Positions 15,517 to 25,431 are shown, numbered from the stretch's first letter. The stretch: DNA of 64,000 nucleotides from JBEVJK01 sp040510195 (GCA_040510195.1 JBEVJK010000097.1:1-64000); one strand, 5' to 3'. The notes: a model not told the origin generated them from the sequence alone. Made by a program: numbers and translations.

Positions 15517-17027
15517 TCGCAAATTCGCAGGGCCGGCTGCAGGACCGCCGGCCGCTGTCGGTGATCGACATCGGGTCGAACTCGATCCGCCTCGTCGTCT
15601 ATGAGGGCGTGGCGCGCTCGCCCACAGTGCTCTTCAACGAGAAGATGCTGGCGGGGCTGGGCCGTGGGCTGGTCTCGACCGGGAAGCTGGACCCCGATGC
15701 GGTGCAACGCGCCGTCGCCGAGCTCCGCCGCTTCCGGGCGCTGTCGGACCAGGCCGGCGCCGAGAAGCTCTATGTCATCGCCACGGCCGCGGCCCGCGAA
15801 GCCGAGAACGGGCCAGACTTCATCCACCGCGCCGAGGAGATCCTCGGCGTGCCCATCCGCGTGTTGTCGGGCCGCGAGGAGGCGCACTATTCGGCACTTG
15901 GCGTCATTTCGGGCTTTCACCCGGCCAACGGCATCGCCGGGGACCTCGGCGGCGGCAGCCTGGAACTCGTCGACGTCGACCGCGAGGCCATCGGCGACGG
16001 CATCACCTTGCCGCTCGGCGGGCTGCGCCTGCAGGAGATGGCAAAGGGGTCGCCCGTCACTGCGGCGCGCATCGCCAGGCGCGAGCTGGAACGCGCCAAG
16101 CTGTTGCAGGCAGGAGAGGGACGGGTCTTCTATTGTGTCGGCGGCACCTGGCGAAACCTCGCCCGCCTCCACATGAATGTGGTCGGCTACCCGCTCGGCG
16201 TCATGCATCACTATGAGCTCCCGGTGACGGGCTCGGCCGCCTTCCTCCGCCGCGTCGCACGCGGCGACATCGAGGGTATCAAGGGCATAGAGCGCGTCTC
16301 CAAGAGCCGCCGCGCGCTGCTTCCGTTCGGCGCGGCGGTGCTGACCGAGATCGTCCAGGCGATGAAGCCGGGCAAGATCGTGGTCTCCGCACTCGGCGTC
16401 CGCGAAGGCTTCCTCTTTTCCCTGCTCCCGCCGGAGGAGCGGGCGGAAGACCCGCTGATCTCGGCCGCCGAAGAGCTCGCGCTGCTGCGCGCGCGGTCGG
16501 TGACCCATGCGCATGAGCTGGCGAGATGGACGGGCGAATCCTTCGCCGCCTTCAACCTCGAGGAGAGCGAGGACGAGGCTCGCTATCGGGAGGCCGCTTG
16601 TCTGCTCGCCGACATCGGCTGGCGGGCCCACCCCGAATATCGCGGCACCCAGTCGCTGAACATCATCGCTCACGCCTCCTTCATCGGCGTCGACCATCCC
16701 GGCCGGGCCTTCATTGCGCTTACCAACATGTTCCGCCATGAGGGCGTGTTCGACGATTCCGTGGCGCCCGAGATCCGGGCGCTGGCCACGCCGCGCTATC
16801 TGGAGCGGGCAAGGCTGCTCGGCGCACTGCTGAGGGTGGTCTACCTCCTCTCGGCCTCGATGCCGGGGGTGATCCCCAAGCTGCGCTGGCGCGCCGAGGC
16901 CGGTGGCGGCCTGTCGTTGATCATCCCGCGTTCCCATGCCGGCCTCGACGGCGAGCGCCCTGCCGGCCGCCTGGCCCAGCTCTCCCGGATCACCGGCCGA
17001 AACCTCGCCTTGAGGGTGGCCGAGTAG
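15513..17027 (+). CDS. ppx: Exopolyphosphatase
   Basis: A 504-residue member of the Ppx/GppA family, within the ASKHA fold. The phosphate-1 motif is VIDIGSNSIRLVVYEG at about 18-33 and the phosphate-2 motif is GDLGGGSLELVDVD. A C-terminal HD-like helical region follows. It releases orthophosphate from the end of polyphosphate; guanosine-pentaphosphatase activity is also possible in this family. The ATG overlaps the ppk stop by four bases. It converges on rnd with 92 bases between the stops. Confidence 0.94.
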   Translation: MIANSQGRLQDRRPLSVIDIGSNSIRLVVYEGVARSPTVLFNEKMLAGLGRGLVSTGKLDPDAVQRAVAELRRFRALSDQAGAEKLYVIATAAAREAENGPDFIHRAEEILGVPIRVLSGREEAHYSALGVISGFHPANGIAGDLGGGSLELVDVDREAIGDGITLPLGGLRLQEMAKGSPVTAARIARRELERAKLLQAGEGRVFYCVGGTWRNLARLHMNVVGYPLGVMHHYELPVTGSAAFLRRVARGDIEGIKGIERVSKSRRALLPFGAAVLTEIVQAMKPGKIVVSALGVREGFLFSLLPPEERAEDPLISAAEELALLRARSVTHAHELARWTGESFAAFNLEESEDEARYREAACLLADIGWRAHPEYRGTQSLNIIAHASFIGVDHPGRAFIALTNMFRHEGVFDDSVAPEIRALATPRYLERARLLGALLRVVYLLSASMPGVIPKLRWRAEAGGGLSLIIPRSHAGLDGERPAGRLAQLSRITGRNLALRVAE

Positions 17028-17119
17028 CGCCGCAGCACCCGAGATGTTCAAGCCTTTGCAAAAGAGCGCAACGACGCCGCGTCGTCGGCGGACGCGCGAA
17101 AGGCGCTAACAGCGGTACC

Positions 17120-18292
17120 TCAAGCCTCCGCCGGTTCCTTTGGCGTTTCGAACACGGTGATCTTCCGCCGTTCGAACTTGATGGCGATTTCGCCGCGCAC
17201 CAGCTGCAAGGCGCGCTCGCCGAACACCTCGCGCCGCCAGCCGTGCAGGGCGGGCACGTCGGCTGTCTCGCCATCGGATGCCAGCCGCTCGATGTCGTCG
17301 CTCGAGGCGAGCACCTTGGCGGCCACGCCTTCGGCCTCCGCCACCAGCCTGAGCAGCACCTTGAGAAGCTCGGCGGCAGCGCTCGTGCCTTCCTGGACCT
17401 GCGGCATGCGGGGCAGCTTCGGCATGCTCTCCTTGGGCTGTCCGAGCGCCGCATTGACCACGACAAGCAGCGCCGTCGCCGTCGCGGAGCGCTCCCAGCC
17501 CTTGGGCGTGGTGCGCAGCCGTGCGAGCCCCGCCGCGTCGCGCGGCTGTTGCTGGGCGATCTCGTAGATCGCGTCGTCCTTGAGCACACGGCCGCGCGGG
17601 ATGTTGCGCTCGCGGGCCTCGCGCTCGCGCCAAGCCGCCACCGCCTGCACCACCGCCAGCTCCTGCGGTTTGCGAAGCCTGAGCTTCAGCCGCTTCCAGG
17701 CGTCCTCGGGATGCGGATCGTAGGTCTGGCGCGAGGTCAGGACCTCCATCTCCTCGTTGAGCCAGTGGGCGCGGTTCTCGCGCTCCAGCTCCTCTTTGAG
17801 GTAGCTGTAGACGTCGATCAGGTGGGTGACGTCGGCGACCGCATATTCGAGCTGGCGGTCAGACAGAGGGCGGTGGCGCCAGTCGGTGAAGCGCGAGGAC
17901 TTGTCGAGCCTGATCCCGGTCACCTTCTGGACGAGCTGGTCGTAGGACACGCTGTCGCCGAAGCCGCACACCATGGCAGCCACCTGGGTGTCGAACACCG
18001 GGTGCGGGATGAGGCCGCCGCGGTGGAAGATGATCTCGATGTCTTGCCGGGCGGCGTGGAAGACCTTGGTCACCGACTCGTCGGCCATCAGGGCAAAGAA
18101 AGGGGCAAGCTCGATATCCGGCGCCAGCGGATCGACGAGCGCGGTGATGCCAGGCGCTGCCAGCTGGATCAGGCAGAGCTCCGGCCAGAAGGTCGTTTCG
18201 CGGATGAACTCGGTGTCGACCGTGACGAATTCGGACTTGGCGAGCGTCTGGATTGCCTGTTCCAGCTCGACCTGTGTGGTGATGAGATGCAT
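17120..18292 (-). CDS. rnd: Ribonuclease D
   Basis: A 390-residue 3'-5' exoribonuclease that trims tRNA 3' ends. The DEDD exonuclease motifs are VTVDTEFIRETTFWPEL at about 24-40 (D and E), FHAARQDIEII at about 98-108 (D), and a later YAVADVTHLIDVY (D and the active Tyr neighbourhood). A helical HRDC domain at about 210-290 follows, together with a second helical repeat as in E. coli Rnd. The gene lies between ppx and an MFS gene; the ppk-ppx-rnd-aspS neighbourhood is common in alphaproteobacteria. Confidence 0.93.
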   Translation of the reverse strand: MHLITTQVELEQAIQTLAKSEFVTVDTEFIRETTFWPELCLIQLAAPGITALVDPLAPDIELAPFFALMADESVTKVFHAARQDIEIIFHRGGLIPHPVFDTQVAAMVCGFGDSVSYDQLVQKVTGIRLDKSSRFTDWRHRPLSDRQLEYAVADVTHLIDVYSYLKEELERENRAHWLNEEMEVLTSRQTYDPHPEDAWKRLKLRLRKPQELAVVQAVAAWREREARERNIPRGRVLKDDAIYEIAQQQPRDAAGLARLRTTPKGWERSATATALLVVVNAALGQPKESMPKLPRMPQVQEGTSAAAELLKVLLRLVAEAEGVAAKVLASSDDIERLASDGETADVPALHGWRREVFGERALQLVRGEIAIKFERRKITVFETPKEPAEA

Positions 18293-18368
18293 CAGGCCTC
18301 TTTAGGGAAGGAAAGACGGTTTGTCTCCCCCGCCGCCTCGATTTCGTCAAGCCGGATAGTCCACTCTT

Positions 18369-19613
18369 TCAATCATACTTTCGAAACCTTTCCTGGTCGC
18401 CGTGGCGTCGCGCCAGGCGGGAAAAGATGGTCGACGTTCTCAACAAATAGGTGAAGCGGCCGCGCTGGCCTGCCGGCACGCTGGCGCGCGCCTGCATGCG
18501 GTAGAGGGTGACGAGGACGAAGGCGGCATAGACCGCAGCGGTGAAGCCGAACAGCGCCTGCGGCCCGAAGCGTTCCATCATCGAGGAGGCGAGGAAAGGC
18601 CCGCCGATGGCGCCGAAGGAGTAGAACAGCATCAGAGCCGCATTGACCACCACGAACTCGCCCTTGCCGGCGCGGTCGTTGGCGTGCGCTGCCGACAGCG
18701 AAAAAAGCGGCATGGCGAAGCAGCCGAACAGAAACACGATGGCGAAGTTGGCAAGCGGGTCGCTGCCGGCGAAGGCCAGCGCCAGCGCCGCCAGCATGGC
18801 TAGGATGGTGGTGATCAGGAGCACCTTGCGGCGGTCCCAGCGGTCCGAGAGCGCGCCGATCGGATATTGGATCAGCGCGCCGCCGATGATGCCGACGCTG
18901 ACGAACGTGACGACGTCGGCGACCGACATGCCGATCTCCTCGGCATAGACGGGGCTCAGCGTACGGAACGCGCTGTTGGTGATGCCGACCGCCACGCAGC
19001 CCATGGAGCCCAGAGGCGAGATGCGCCAGACACGGGCGAGGTCCAGCTTGACCTCTTCGGGGGGCGTCGGATTGGACCGATCGCCGAGCGAAACCGGCAC
19101 CAGCGACAGAGTGATCATGATCGACATCACCGCGAAGATCGCGAATCCGTCGGCTCCGATCGCCGGGATCATGAACTGAGCCCCCGTCACCGAGCCGATA
19201 TCCACCATCCGGTAGAGTGCCAGGACCCGCGCGCGGTCGTGGTTGGAGGCGCCGGAGTTCAACCAGCTCTCCATGACCGTGAACAGCCCCGCGAAGCAGA
19301 AGCCGCTGACGAAGCGGACCATCGACCACACCACGGGATCGATGAAGAGCACCAGAATCAGCGTGCCGGCCGAGGCGATCGCCGCCAGCGCCGAGAAAGA
19401 GCGCACGTGACCGACCGCCTTCATGATGCGGGTGATGGCGAGGCAGCCGAGCAGGAAGCCGCCGAAATAGGCCGTCCCCATGAACCCGATCGTGGCTGGC
19501 GAAAACCCCTCGGCGGCGCCGCGCAGCGCGATCAGCGTGCCCTGCATGCCGTTGCCGCCGAGCAGGATGCCGGCGGCGATCAGCAGCGGGATGAGCGGAC
19601 GAATCGAGGACAT
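18369..19613 (-). CDS. MFS transporter (YcaD-like)
   Basis: A 414-residue membrane protein with twelve predicted hydrophobic segments. The cytoplasmic loop after helix 8 reads GALSDRWDRRKVLL, a standard MFS motif. The opening (MSSIRPLIPLLIAAGILLGGNGMQ) and the MESWLNSGASN segment resemble YcaD-type MFS proteins. The substrate is unknown. The C-terminal tail is long and basic. It diverges from aspS over a 255-base region and could share control there. Confidence 0.85.
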   Translation of the reverse strand: MSSIRPLIPLLIAAGILLGGNGMQGTLIALRGAAEGFSPATIGFMGTAYFGGFLLGCLAITRIMKAVGHVRSFSALAAIASAGTLILVLFIDPVVWSMVRFVSGFCFAGLFTVMESWLNSGASNHDRARVLALYRMVDIGSVTGAQFMIPAIGADGFAIFAVMSIMITLSLVPVSLGDRSNPTPPEEVKLDLARVWRISPLGSMGCVAVGITNSAFRTLSPVYAEEIGMSVADVVTFVSVGIIGGALIQYPIGALSDRWDRRKVLLITTILAMLAALALAFAGSDPLANFAIVFLFGCFAMPLFSLSAAHANDRAGKGEFVVVNAALMLFYSFGAIGGPFLASSMMERFGPQALFGFTAAVYAAFVLVTLYRMQARASVPAGQRGRFTYLLRTSTIFSRLARRHGDQERFRKYD

Positions 19614-19772
19614 GCTCTGCGAAGGCGGGTTCTTCCGGGCGGGCGCCTATCGTCTATAGGCCACCGGCGCGTCCTCGGCGATGAGCCAGCAGCGCCGCAT
19701 CGTGGTCCAATGGCGCCTGACAGCCGCATCGCCGGGCGCCGGCGCGGCCGGGATGCTGTATGACCGGGCTGC

Positions 19773-19778
19773 TTGACA
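19773..19778 (+). promoter_or_regulatory. Possible -35 box of aspS
   Basis: A perfect TTGACA preceded by GC, about 90 bases before the aspS ATG, in the 255-base divergent region. No good -10 stands 16-18 bases away (GCTTTT or CTTTTC at best), so the promoter call is weak. Confidence 0.35.
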
Positions 19779-19868
19779 AAGGGCCACGCCCATGTGCTTT
19801 TCGCGCCCAATCCGGCGGGCCGCCTGAGCAGGGCCCGCCACCAGGAGCACCGAGCACCGGAGCCGACC

Positions 19869-21659
19869 ATGCACCGCTACCGCAGCCACACTTGCGCTGA
19901 GTTGAGGAAAGCCGATGTCGGTAGCTCGGTGCGCCTTTCCGGCTGGGTGCACCGCGTCCGCGACCATGGCGGACTGCTCTTTCTCGACCTGCGCGATCAC
20001 TACGGCCTGACGCAAATCGTGGCCGACCCCGATTCGCCCTGCTTCAAGATTGCCGAGACGGTGCGCGGCGAATGGGTTATCCGCGTCGACGGCGAGGTCA
20101 AGGCACGGCTCCCCGAGACCGTCAATCCCAACCTGCCGACCGGCGAAGTCGAGATTTTCGCGCGCGACCTGGAGGTGCTTTCGCCCGCCAGGGAGCTGCC
20201 GCTGCCGGTGTTCGGCGAGCCCGACTATCCGGAGGACATCCGCCTCAAGTACCGCTTCCTCGACCTGAGGCGCGAGACGCTTCACAAGAACATCGTCGTG
20301 CGGACCAAGATCATCACCGAGATGCGCCGGCGCATGGGGGAGGCGGGCTTCACCGAATTCTCGACGCCGATCCTGACGGCATCCTCACCGGAGGGTGCGC
20401 GCGACTTCCTGGTGCCGTCGCGGCTCCATCCGGGCAAGTTCTATGCCTTGCCGCAGGCACCCCAACAGTACAAGCAGCTGATCATGATGTCGGGCTTCGA
20501 CCGGTATTTCCAGATCGCGCCCTGCTTCCGCGACGAGGATCCGCGGGCCGACCGGCTGCCGGGCGAGTTCTACCAGCTCGACCTGGAGATGAGCTTCGTC
20601 GAGCAGGACGACGTGCTGTCGACCATGGAACCCGTGCTGCGCCGCGTGTTCGAGGCCTTCGCCGACGGCAAGCCCGTGACCCAGAGCTTCCCGCGCATCC
20701 CCTACGACGAGGCGATGCGGAAATACGGCTCGGACAAGCCGGACCTGCGCAATCCGATCGAGATGCAGGATGTCTCGCCGCATTTCCGCGATTCGGGCTT
20801 CAAGGTCTTCGCCGGCATCCTCGCCGCCGACCCTAATGCCGAGGTGTGGGCGATTCCGGCGCGGACCGGCGGCACCCGCGCGTTCTGCGACCGCATGAAC
20901 GGTTGGGCGCAAGGCGAGGGCCAGCCCGGCCTCGGCTATATCTTCTGGCGCAAGGAAGGCGAACGGATCGACGGCGCAGGCCCAATCGCCAAGAACATCG
21001 GCGAGGAGCGCACCGAGGCGATCCGCACCCAGCTCGGGCTCGCCGACGGAGATGCGGCCTTCTTCGTCGCCGGCGACCCGAAGAAATTCGCCGCTTTCGC
21101 CGGCGCGGCGCGCACGCGCGCCGGGGAGGAGCTCAACCTCGTCGACCGCGACCGCTTCGAGCTCTGCTGGATCGTCGATTTTCCCTTCTACGAATGGAGC
21201 GAGGAAGAGAAGCGCATCGATTTCGGTCACAATCCGTTCTCGATGCCGCAAGGCGGCCTCGAGGCGCTGACGAGCAAAGACCCCCTCTCCATCAAGGCGT
21301 TTCAGTACGACATGGTCTGCAACGGTTATGAGATCGCCTCGGGAGGCATCCGCAACCATCTCCCCGAGACCATGGTCAAAGCCTTCGAGATAGTCGGCCT
21401 CACCCGCGAGACGGTGGAGGAGAACTTCGGCGGCCTTTACCGGGCGTTCCAATACGGTGCGCCGCCTCATGGCGGCATGGCTGCCGGTGTCGACCGCATC
21501 GTCATGCTGCTGGTCGGGGCCAAGAACCTGCGCGAGGTCACGATGTTCCCGATGAATCAGCAGGCAGTCGATCTCCTGATGAATGCGCCGTCCGAGGCCA
21601 CGCCGCAGCAGCTGCGCGAGCTTTCCCTGCGCGTGGCGGCGCAGAAGAAGGACGCCTGA
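19869..21659 (+). CDS. aspS: Aspartyl-tRNA synthetase (probably tRNA-Asx type)
   Basis: A 596-residue class IIb synthetase: an N-terminal OB anticodon-binding domain, a catalytic core with motif 2 FRDEDPRADR and motif 3 GMAAGVDRIVMLL, and the bacterial GAD insertion. The ATG at 19869 fits the conserved start MHRYRSHTC; the frame upstream to 19773 is not part of it. In the anticodon domain GWVHRVRDHGG has histidine (H28) at the place that, in known comparisons, separates non-discriminating (His) from discriminating (Leu) enzymes. It therefore probably also charges tRNA-Asn for later amidation by GatCAB. That last point is inference. Confidence 0.95.
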   Translation: MHRYRSHTCAELRKADVGSSVRLSGWVHRVRDHGGLLFLDLRDHYGLTQIVADPDSPCFKIAETVRGEWVIRVDGEVKARLPETVNPNLPTGEVEIFARDLEVLSPARELPLPVFGEPDYPEDIRLKYRFLDLRRETLHKNIVVRTKIITEMRRRMGEAGFTEFSTPILTASSPEGARDFLVPSRLHPGKFYALPQAPQQYKQLIMMSGFDRYFQIAPCFRDEDPRADRLPGEFYQLDLEMSFVEQDDVLSTMEPVLRRVFEAFADGKPVTQSFPRIPYDEAMRKYGSDKPDLRNPIEMQDVSPHFRDSGFKVFAGILAADPNAEVWAIPARTGGTRAFCDRMNGWAQGEGQPGLGYIFWRKEGERIDGAGPIAKNIGEERTEAIRTQLGLADGDAAFFVAGDPKKFAAFAGAARTRAGEELNLVDRDRFELCWIVDFPFYEWSEEEKRIDFGHNPFSMPQGGLEALTSKDPLSIKAFQYDMVCNGYEIASGGIRNHLPETMVKAFEIVGLTRETVEENFGGLYRAFQYGAPPHGGMAAGVDRIVMLLVGAKNLREVTMFPMNQQAVDLLMNAPSEATPQQLRELSLRVAAQKKDA

Positions 21660-21678
21660 CGGCGTCCCACATCGTCAG

Positions 21679-21698
21679 GGGCGGGATCGCACCCGCCC
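21679..21698. terminator. Shared hairpin between convergent genes
   Basis: GGGCGGG, loop ATCGCA, CCCGCCC: a perfect 7-bp GC stem in the 44 bases between the aspS stop and the stop of the converging secreted-protein gene. There is no T-run on either side, so if it terminates it does so weakly or with help. Confidence 0.5.
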
Positions 21699-21703
21699 GA
21701 GCG

Positions 21704-22894
21704 CTACTGGTTCGCCGTCACCGTGACGCCGAGCGTCTTGGGCAGGTCCTTGGGCGCCGCCATGGCTCCGGCGGCGACCACCGCGAAGGGCAGGGGCGAA
21801 GGGGGTGCGGCCCGGATTTCCAGCGACTTCGGTTCGTCGAGGAAAGAGCCCACCGCTTCGGTGACCTGCTTGCTGAGCTCGGGATCGTTGAGCTGCGCCA
21901 GCGCGAAGGGCAGCAGCGCCTTCGCCTGGTTCACGATGTCGGCGGGCTGCGCACCTTGCTGCCCGGCAATGTAGGCGAGGATCTTGCCGGTCAGCGAGGC
22001 GTCGTCGAAGCGGATCTTGGCGCTGTGGAAGGTGAGCTGCTGCATCAACCCGAGCATGGCCAGCCCTTGCGCCGAATTGTCGGCACCCTCGGGCTGCGCC
22101 GCCATCTTCTTCTGAATATCCTGTAGGGCCTTTATGAAATCCGGCGTGTAGCCGCCCAGGTCGAAGCCGAGGCCGAGCGTGCCGGCGTCGTCGATCGAAA
22201 TGTCGTACTGGGTGAGCCCAAGGCGTCCGTCGGTCGGTTGCCACGAGCCGGCCATCTTCACCGTTCCGTTGAGCGTCTCGTAGCCCAGCGCCTGGATCAC
22301 CTTCTTGGCCTGCGGGTCACCGACGCTCGACAGGTCGGCGGACAGCTTTTCCGCCGCCGCCTGGAAGGTCAGCGCGCTGCCATTCGCCGGCGGGGTGATT
22401 TCGACGTGAAGATTGCTCAGCGAAAACAGTGGCTTGCCTGCCTGCTTCAGCGACACTGCCGAGAGGTCGGCCGCCTCGTAGAGCATGATCGAGGCGAGCG
22501 GGTCGGTGGCACCAGGGGCAGGTAGCGTCAATCCCTTGATCTCGGCGCCGGCGACGTCGACCGCTATGTCGCCTTCCGACATGGCGTAGGCGGGCAGGGT
22601 GACCTTGTCGACCCGATAGCCGCCACCCTTGTCGGTGACGCCGGCGAGCGTCACCGCACCGATCGGCACCGTCTCTTCGGCGCCCGCCACCTTCAAGGTC
22701 GTGCCTTCGAGCACCACCTCGTCGGCGCTGCCCGATACGCTGGTCCAGGCGATATCCATGCCCTGGCCGGCCATGACTTCCTTTAGCCGCTCGGCGACTG
22801 CGTTGGCGTCGGCCGCTTGCGCGGATGAAAAGGTCAGCGACGCCAGAAATGCAGGGATCGCAAGTTTTCTGATGGAAGAAGCCAAGAACGTCAT
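21704..22894 (-). CDS. Secreted protein of unknown function
   Basis: A 396-residue protein with a signal peptide (MTFLASSIRKLAIPAFLASL, cleavage after AQA near residue 28). The mature part is a long, mostly beta-type sequence without cysteines, and repeatedly alternates short strand-like segments with glycine and valine. There is a mid-region LGLGFDLGGYTPDFIKALQ and a C-terminal end in VTVTANQ. No catalytic motif is visible. It resembles the large uncharacterised exported proteins that recur in Rhizobiales. The periplasm is the likely location. It converges on aspS; the start at 22894 is followed upstream by 225 bases without a gene. Confidence 0.7.
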   Translation of the reverse strand: MTFLASSIRKLAIPAFLASLTFSSAQAADANAVAERLKEVMAGQGMDIAWTSVSGSADEVVLEGTTLKVAGAEETVPIGAVTLAGVTDKGGGYRVDKVTLPAYAMSEGDIAVDVAGAEIKGLTLPAPGATDPLASIMLYEAADLSAVSLKQAGKPLFSLSNLHVEITPPANGSALTFQAAAEKLSADLSSVGDPQAKKVIQALGYETLNGTVKMAGSWQPTDGRLGLTQYDISIDDAGTLGLGFDLGGYTPDFIKALQDIQKKMAAQPEGADNSAQGLAMLGLMQQLTFHSAKIRFDDASLTGKILAYIAGQQGAQPADIVNQAKALLPFALAQLNDPELSKQVTEAVGSFLDEPKSLEIRAAPPSPLPFAVVAAGAMAAPKDLPKTLGVTVTANQ

Positions 22895-23119
22895 GGGATT
22901 GTCCTGAGATGTGAAGCTGAAAAACCATTGGTCATCCGGCGGCCGGGCGGCGGCACCGGGATAGACACTCGGTGACTTTGGTCAAACTTTGGGCGAAAAG
23001 GCAATTGCCATTCCGACGACAGGATTACCGTCCGGTGGATGGAGGCCCCCGACCGGCTGCGATCTGCCTCGTCGGGCCGTCCCCTTGCCGCGAATCGCTG
23101 TGTCGGCTAACCCCAAGCC

Positions 23120-25393
23120 ATGGGAAAAAGGCTTGCACCGCCGCCTTCCGACGGCGGCGAATCGATCGAACCGGTCGACCTGAGGAAGGCGCTCGAGGAG
23201 CGCTATCTCGCCTATGCGCTGTCGACCATCATGCACCGGGCGCTGCCCGACGTGCGGGACGGGCTGAAGCCGGTCCATCGCCGCATCATGCATGCCATGC
23301 GGCTCCTTCGCCTCAACCCCGACCAGGGCTTCGCCAAATGCGCCCGCATCGTCGGCGAGGTGATGGGCAAGTTCCACCCGCATGGCGACCAGTCCATTTA
23401 CGATGCGCTGGTGAGGCTCGCCCAGGATTTCGCCGTCCGCTATCCCCTGGTCGACGGCCAGGGCAATTTCGGCAACATCGACGGCGATAACGCGGCCGCC
23501 ATGCGCTACACCGAGGCGCGCATGACCGAGGTGGCGACCGAGCTGCTGGCAGGCATCACCGAGGATGCCGTCGACTTCCGGCCCACCTACAACGAGGAGG
23601 ACGAGGAGCCGGTCGTACTGCCCGGCGCCTTTCCCAACATCCTGGCCAACGGCTCGTCGGGCATTGCGGTCGGCATGGCCACCTCGATCCCGCCGCACAA
23701 TGCTGCCGAGCTTCTCACCGCCGCCCTCCATCTGATCGACCACCCTGCCGCCCCGGTGGAGGCCTTGATGAGCGTCTCGGCCGAGGACGGGCTGGTCGAG
23801 GGGCCCGATTTCCCGACCGGCGGCATCGTCGTGGACGACCGCGCCTCGATCGTCGAGGCCTACCGCGCTGGGCGCGGCGGCTTTCGCCTGCGCGCGCGCT
23901 GGCACCAGGAAGACCAAGGCCGCGGAACCTGGACCATCGTCGTCACCGAGATTCCCTATCAGGTCCAGAAGTCGCGGCTGATCGAGAAGGTCGCCGAACT
24001 GTTGACCGCCCGCAAGCTGCCGCTGCTGGAGGATGTCCGCGACGAGAGCGCCGAAGACATCCGGTTGGTCCTGGTCCCCAAGAGCCGTGCGGTCGATCCT
24101 GGCCTGCTGATGGAATCGCTGTTCAAGCTCACCGAGCTTGAGACGCGCTTTCCGCTCAACATGAACGTGCTGTCGCGCGGCAAGGTGCCCAACGTGCTGT
24201 CGCTTCGCGACGTCCTCAAGGAGTGGCTGGAGCACCGCAAGGACGTGCTGATCCGCCGCTCCCGCCATCGACTGGCGGAGATCGAGCGGCGCCTGGAGAT
24301 CCTCGCCGGCTACCTCGTCGCCTATCTGAACATCGACGAGGTCATCCGAATCATTCGTGAGGAGGACGAGCCGAAGGCCGTCATGATCGCCCGCTGGTCG
24401 CTCACCGACGCGCAGGCCGAGGCGATCCTCAACATGCGGTTGCGCGCCTTGCGCAAGCTCGAGGAGATCGAGATCCGCAAGGAGTTCGACGGCCTCTCGG
24501 AGGAAAAGGGCGAGATCGAGAAGCTGCTGGCCTCCGAGGCCCGCCAGTGGAAGACGATCCGCTGGGAAATCGAGGCCCTCAGGAAAAAGTTCGGCCCCGA
24601 CACGCCGCTCGGCCGCCGTCGCACCAATTTCGCCGACGCGCCTGACCACGACCTCGCCGACATTCATCACGCCATGATCGAGCGAGAGCCCGTCACCGTC
24701 GTCGTGTCGGAAAAGGGCTGGCTGCGGGCCATGAAGGGGCATGGCATCGACCTCGCCACGCTGACCTTCAAGGAGGGCGACCAGCTGAAGCTCGCCTTGC
24801 CGGCGCAGACGACCGACAAGGTGCTGGTCTTCACCACCGGCGGCAAATTCTACACGATCGGCGCCGATCGCCTGCCCGGCGGTCGCGGCCACGGCGAGCC
24901 GATCCGCATCATCGTCGACATGGACAACGACCAGGACATTGTGACGGCCTTCGTCCACAACCCCGAACGCCGGCTGCTGGTCGTGTCGCATCAGGGCAAC
25001 GGCTTCGTCGTGCCGGAGGCGGAAGTGGTGGCCAACACCCGCAAGGGCAAGCAGGTCATGAACGTCAGGGCGCCCGACGAGGCCAAGCGCTGCGTGCCGG
25101 TCGCCGGCGACCATCTGGCGATCGTCGGCGAGAACCGCAAGCTGCTCGTCTTCCCGCTTGCGGAGATCCCGGAGATGGGCCGTGGCAAGGGGGTGCGGCT
25201 GCAGAAGTACAAGGACGGCGGCGTCATGGACGTCAGGACCTTCGCCATGGACGACGGGCTGTCCTGGCAGGATTCGGCCGAGCGCGTCTTCACCCGGAAC
25301 CGCGAGGAGCTCGCCGAATGGATCGGCGCCCGGGCAAGCGCCGGCCGGATGGTGCCCAAGGGATTTCCACGCACCGGTCGCTTCGGCGGCTAG
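23120..25393 (+). CDS. parC: DNA topoisomerase IV subunit A
   Basis: A 757-residue ParC that unlinks replicated chromosomes together with ParE. The breakage-reunion domain opens with the VRDGLKPVHRRIMHAM segment; the DNA-linking tyrosine is Y130 in MRYTEARMT. The C-terminal beta-pinwheel is short and carries repeats such as FTTGGKFYTIGADRLPGG. In the quinolone pocket HPHGDQSIYDALV, the place of E. coli S80 is glutamine and that of E84 is aspartate. The C-terminus ends in GFPRTGRFGG. ParE is not in this window. Confidence 0.94.
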   Translation: MGKRLAPPPSDGGESIEPVDLRKALEERYLAYALSTIMHRALPDVRDGLKPVHRRIMHAMRLLRLNPDQGFAKCARIVGEVMGKFHPHGDQSIYDALVRLAQDFAVRYPLVDGQGNFGNIDGDNAAAMRYTEARMTEVATELLAGITEDAVDFRPTYNEEDEEPVVLPGAFPNILANGSSGIAVGMATSIPPHNAAELLTAALHLIDHPAAPVEALMSVSAEDGLVEGPDFPTGGIVVDDRASIVEAYRAGRGGFRLRARWHQEDQGRGTWTIVVTEIPYQVQKSRLIEKVAELLTARKLPLLEDVRDESAEDIRLVLVPKSRAVDPGLLMESLFKLTELETRFPLNMNVLSRGKVPNVLSLRDVLKEWLEHRKDVLIRRSRHRLAEIERRLEILAGYLVAYLNIDEVIRIIREEDEPKAVMIARWSLTDAQAEAILNMRLRALRKLEEIEIRKEFDGLSEEKGEIEKLLASEARQWKTIRWEIEALRKKFGPDTPLGRRRTNFADAPDHDLADIHHAMIEREPVTVVVSEKGWLRAMKGHGIDLATLTFKEGDQLKLALPAQTTDKVLVFTTGGKFYTIGADRLPGGRGHGEPIRIIVDMDNDQDIVTAFVHNPERRLLVVSHQGNGFVVPEAEVVANTRKGKQVMNVRAPDEAKRCVPVAGDHLAIVGENRKLLVFPLAEIPEMGRGKGVRLQKYKDGGVMDVRTFAMDDGLSWQDSAERVFTRNREELAEWIGARASAGRMVPKGFPRTGRFGG

Positions 25394-25431
25394 GGCGACT
25401 TTTCAGCAAACGCATTTCAAGGAGACCCACA

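Noticed and set aside
22982..25114. 710-codon frame opposite parC
   Set aside because: Antisense shadow of a certain gene; His/Asp/Arg-rich product without motifs.
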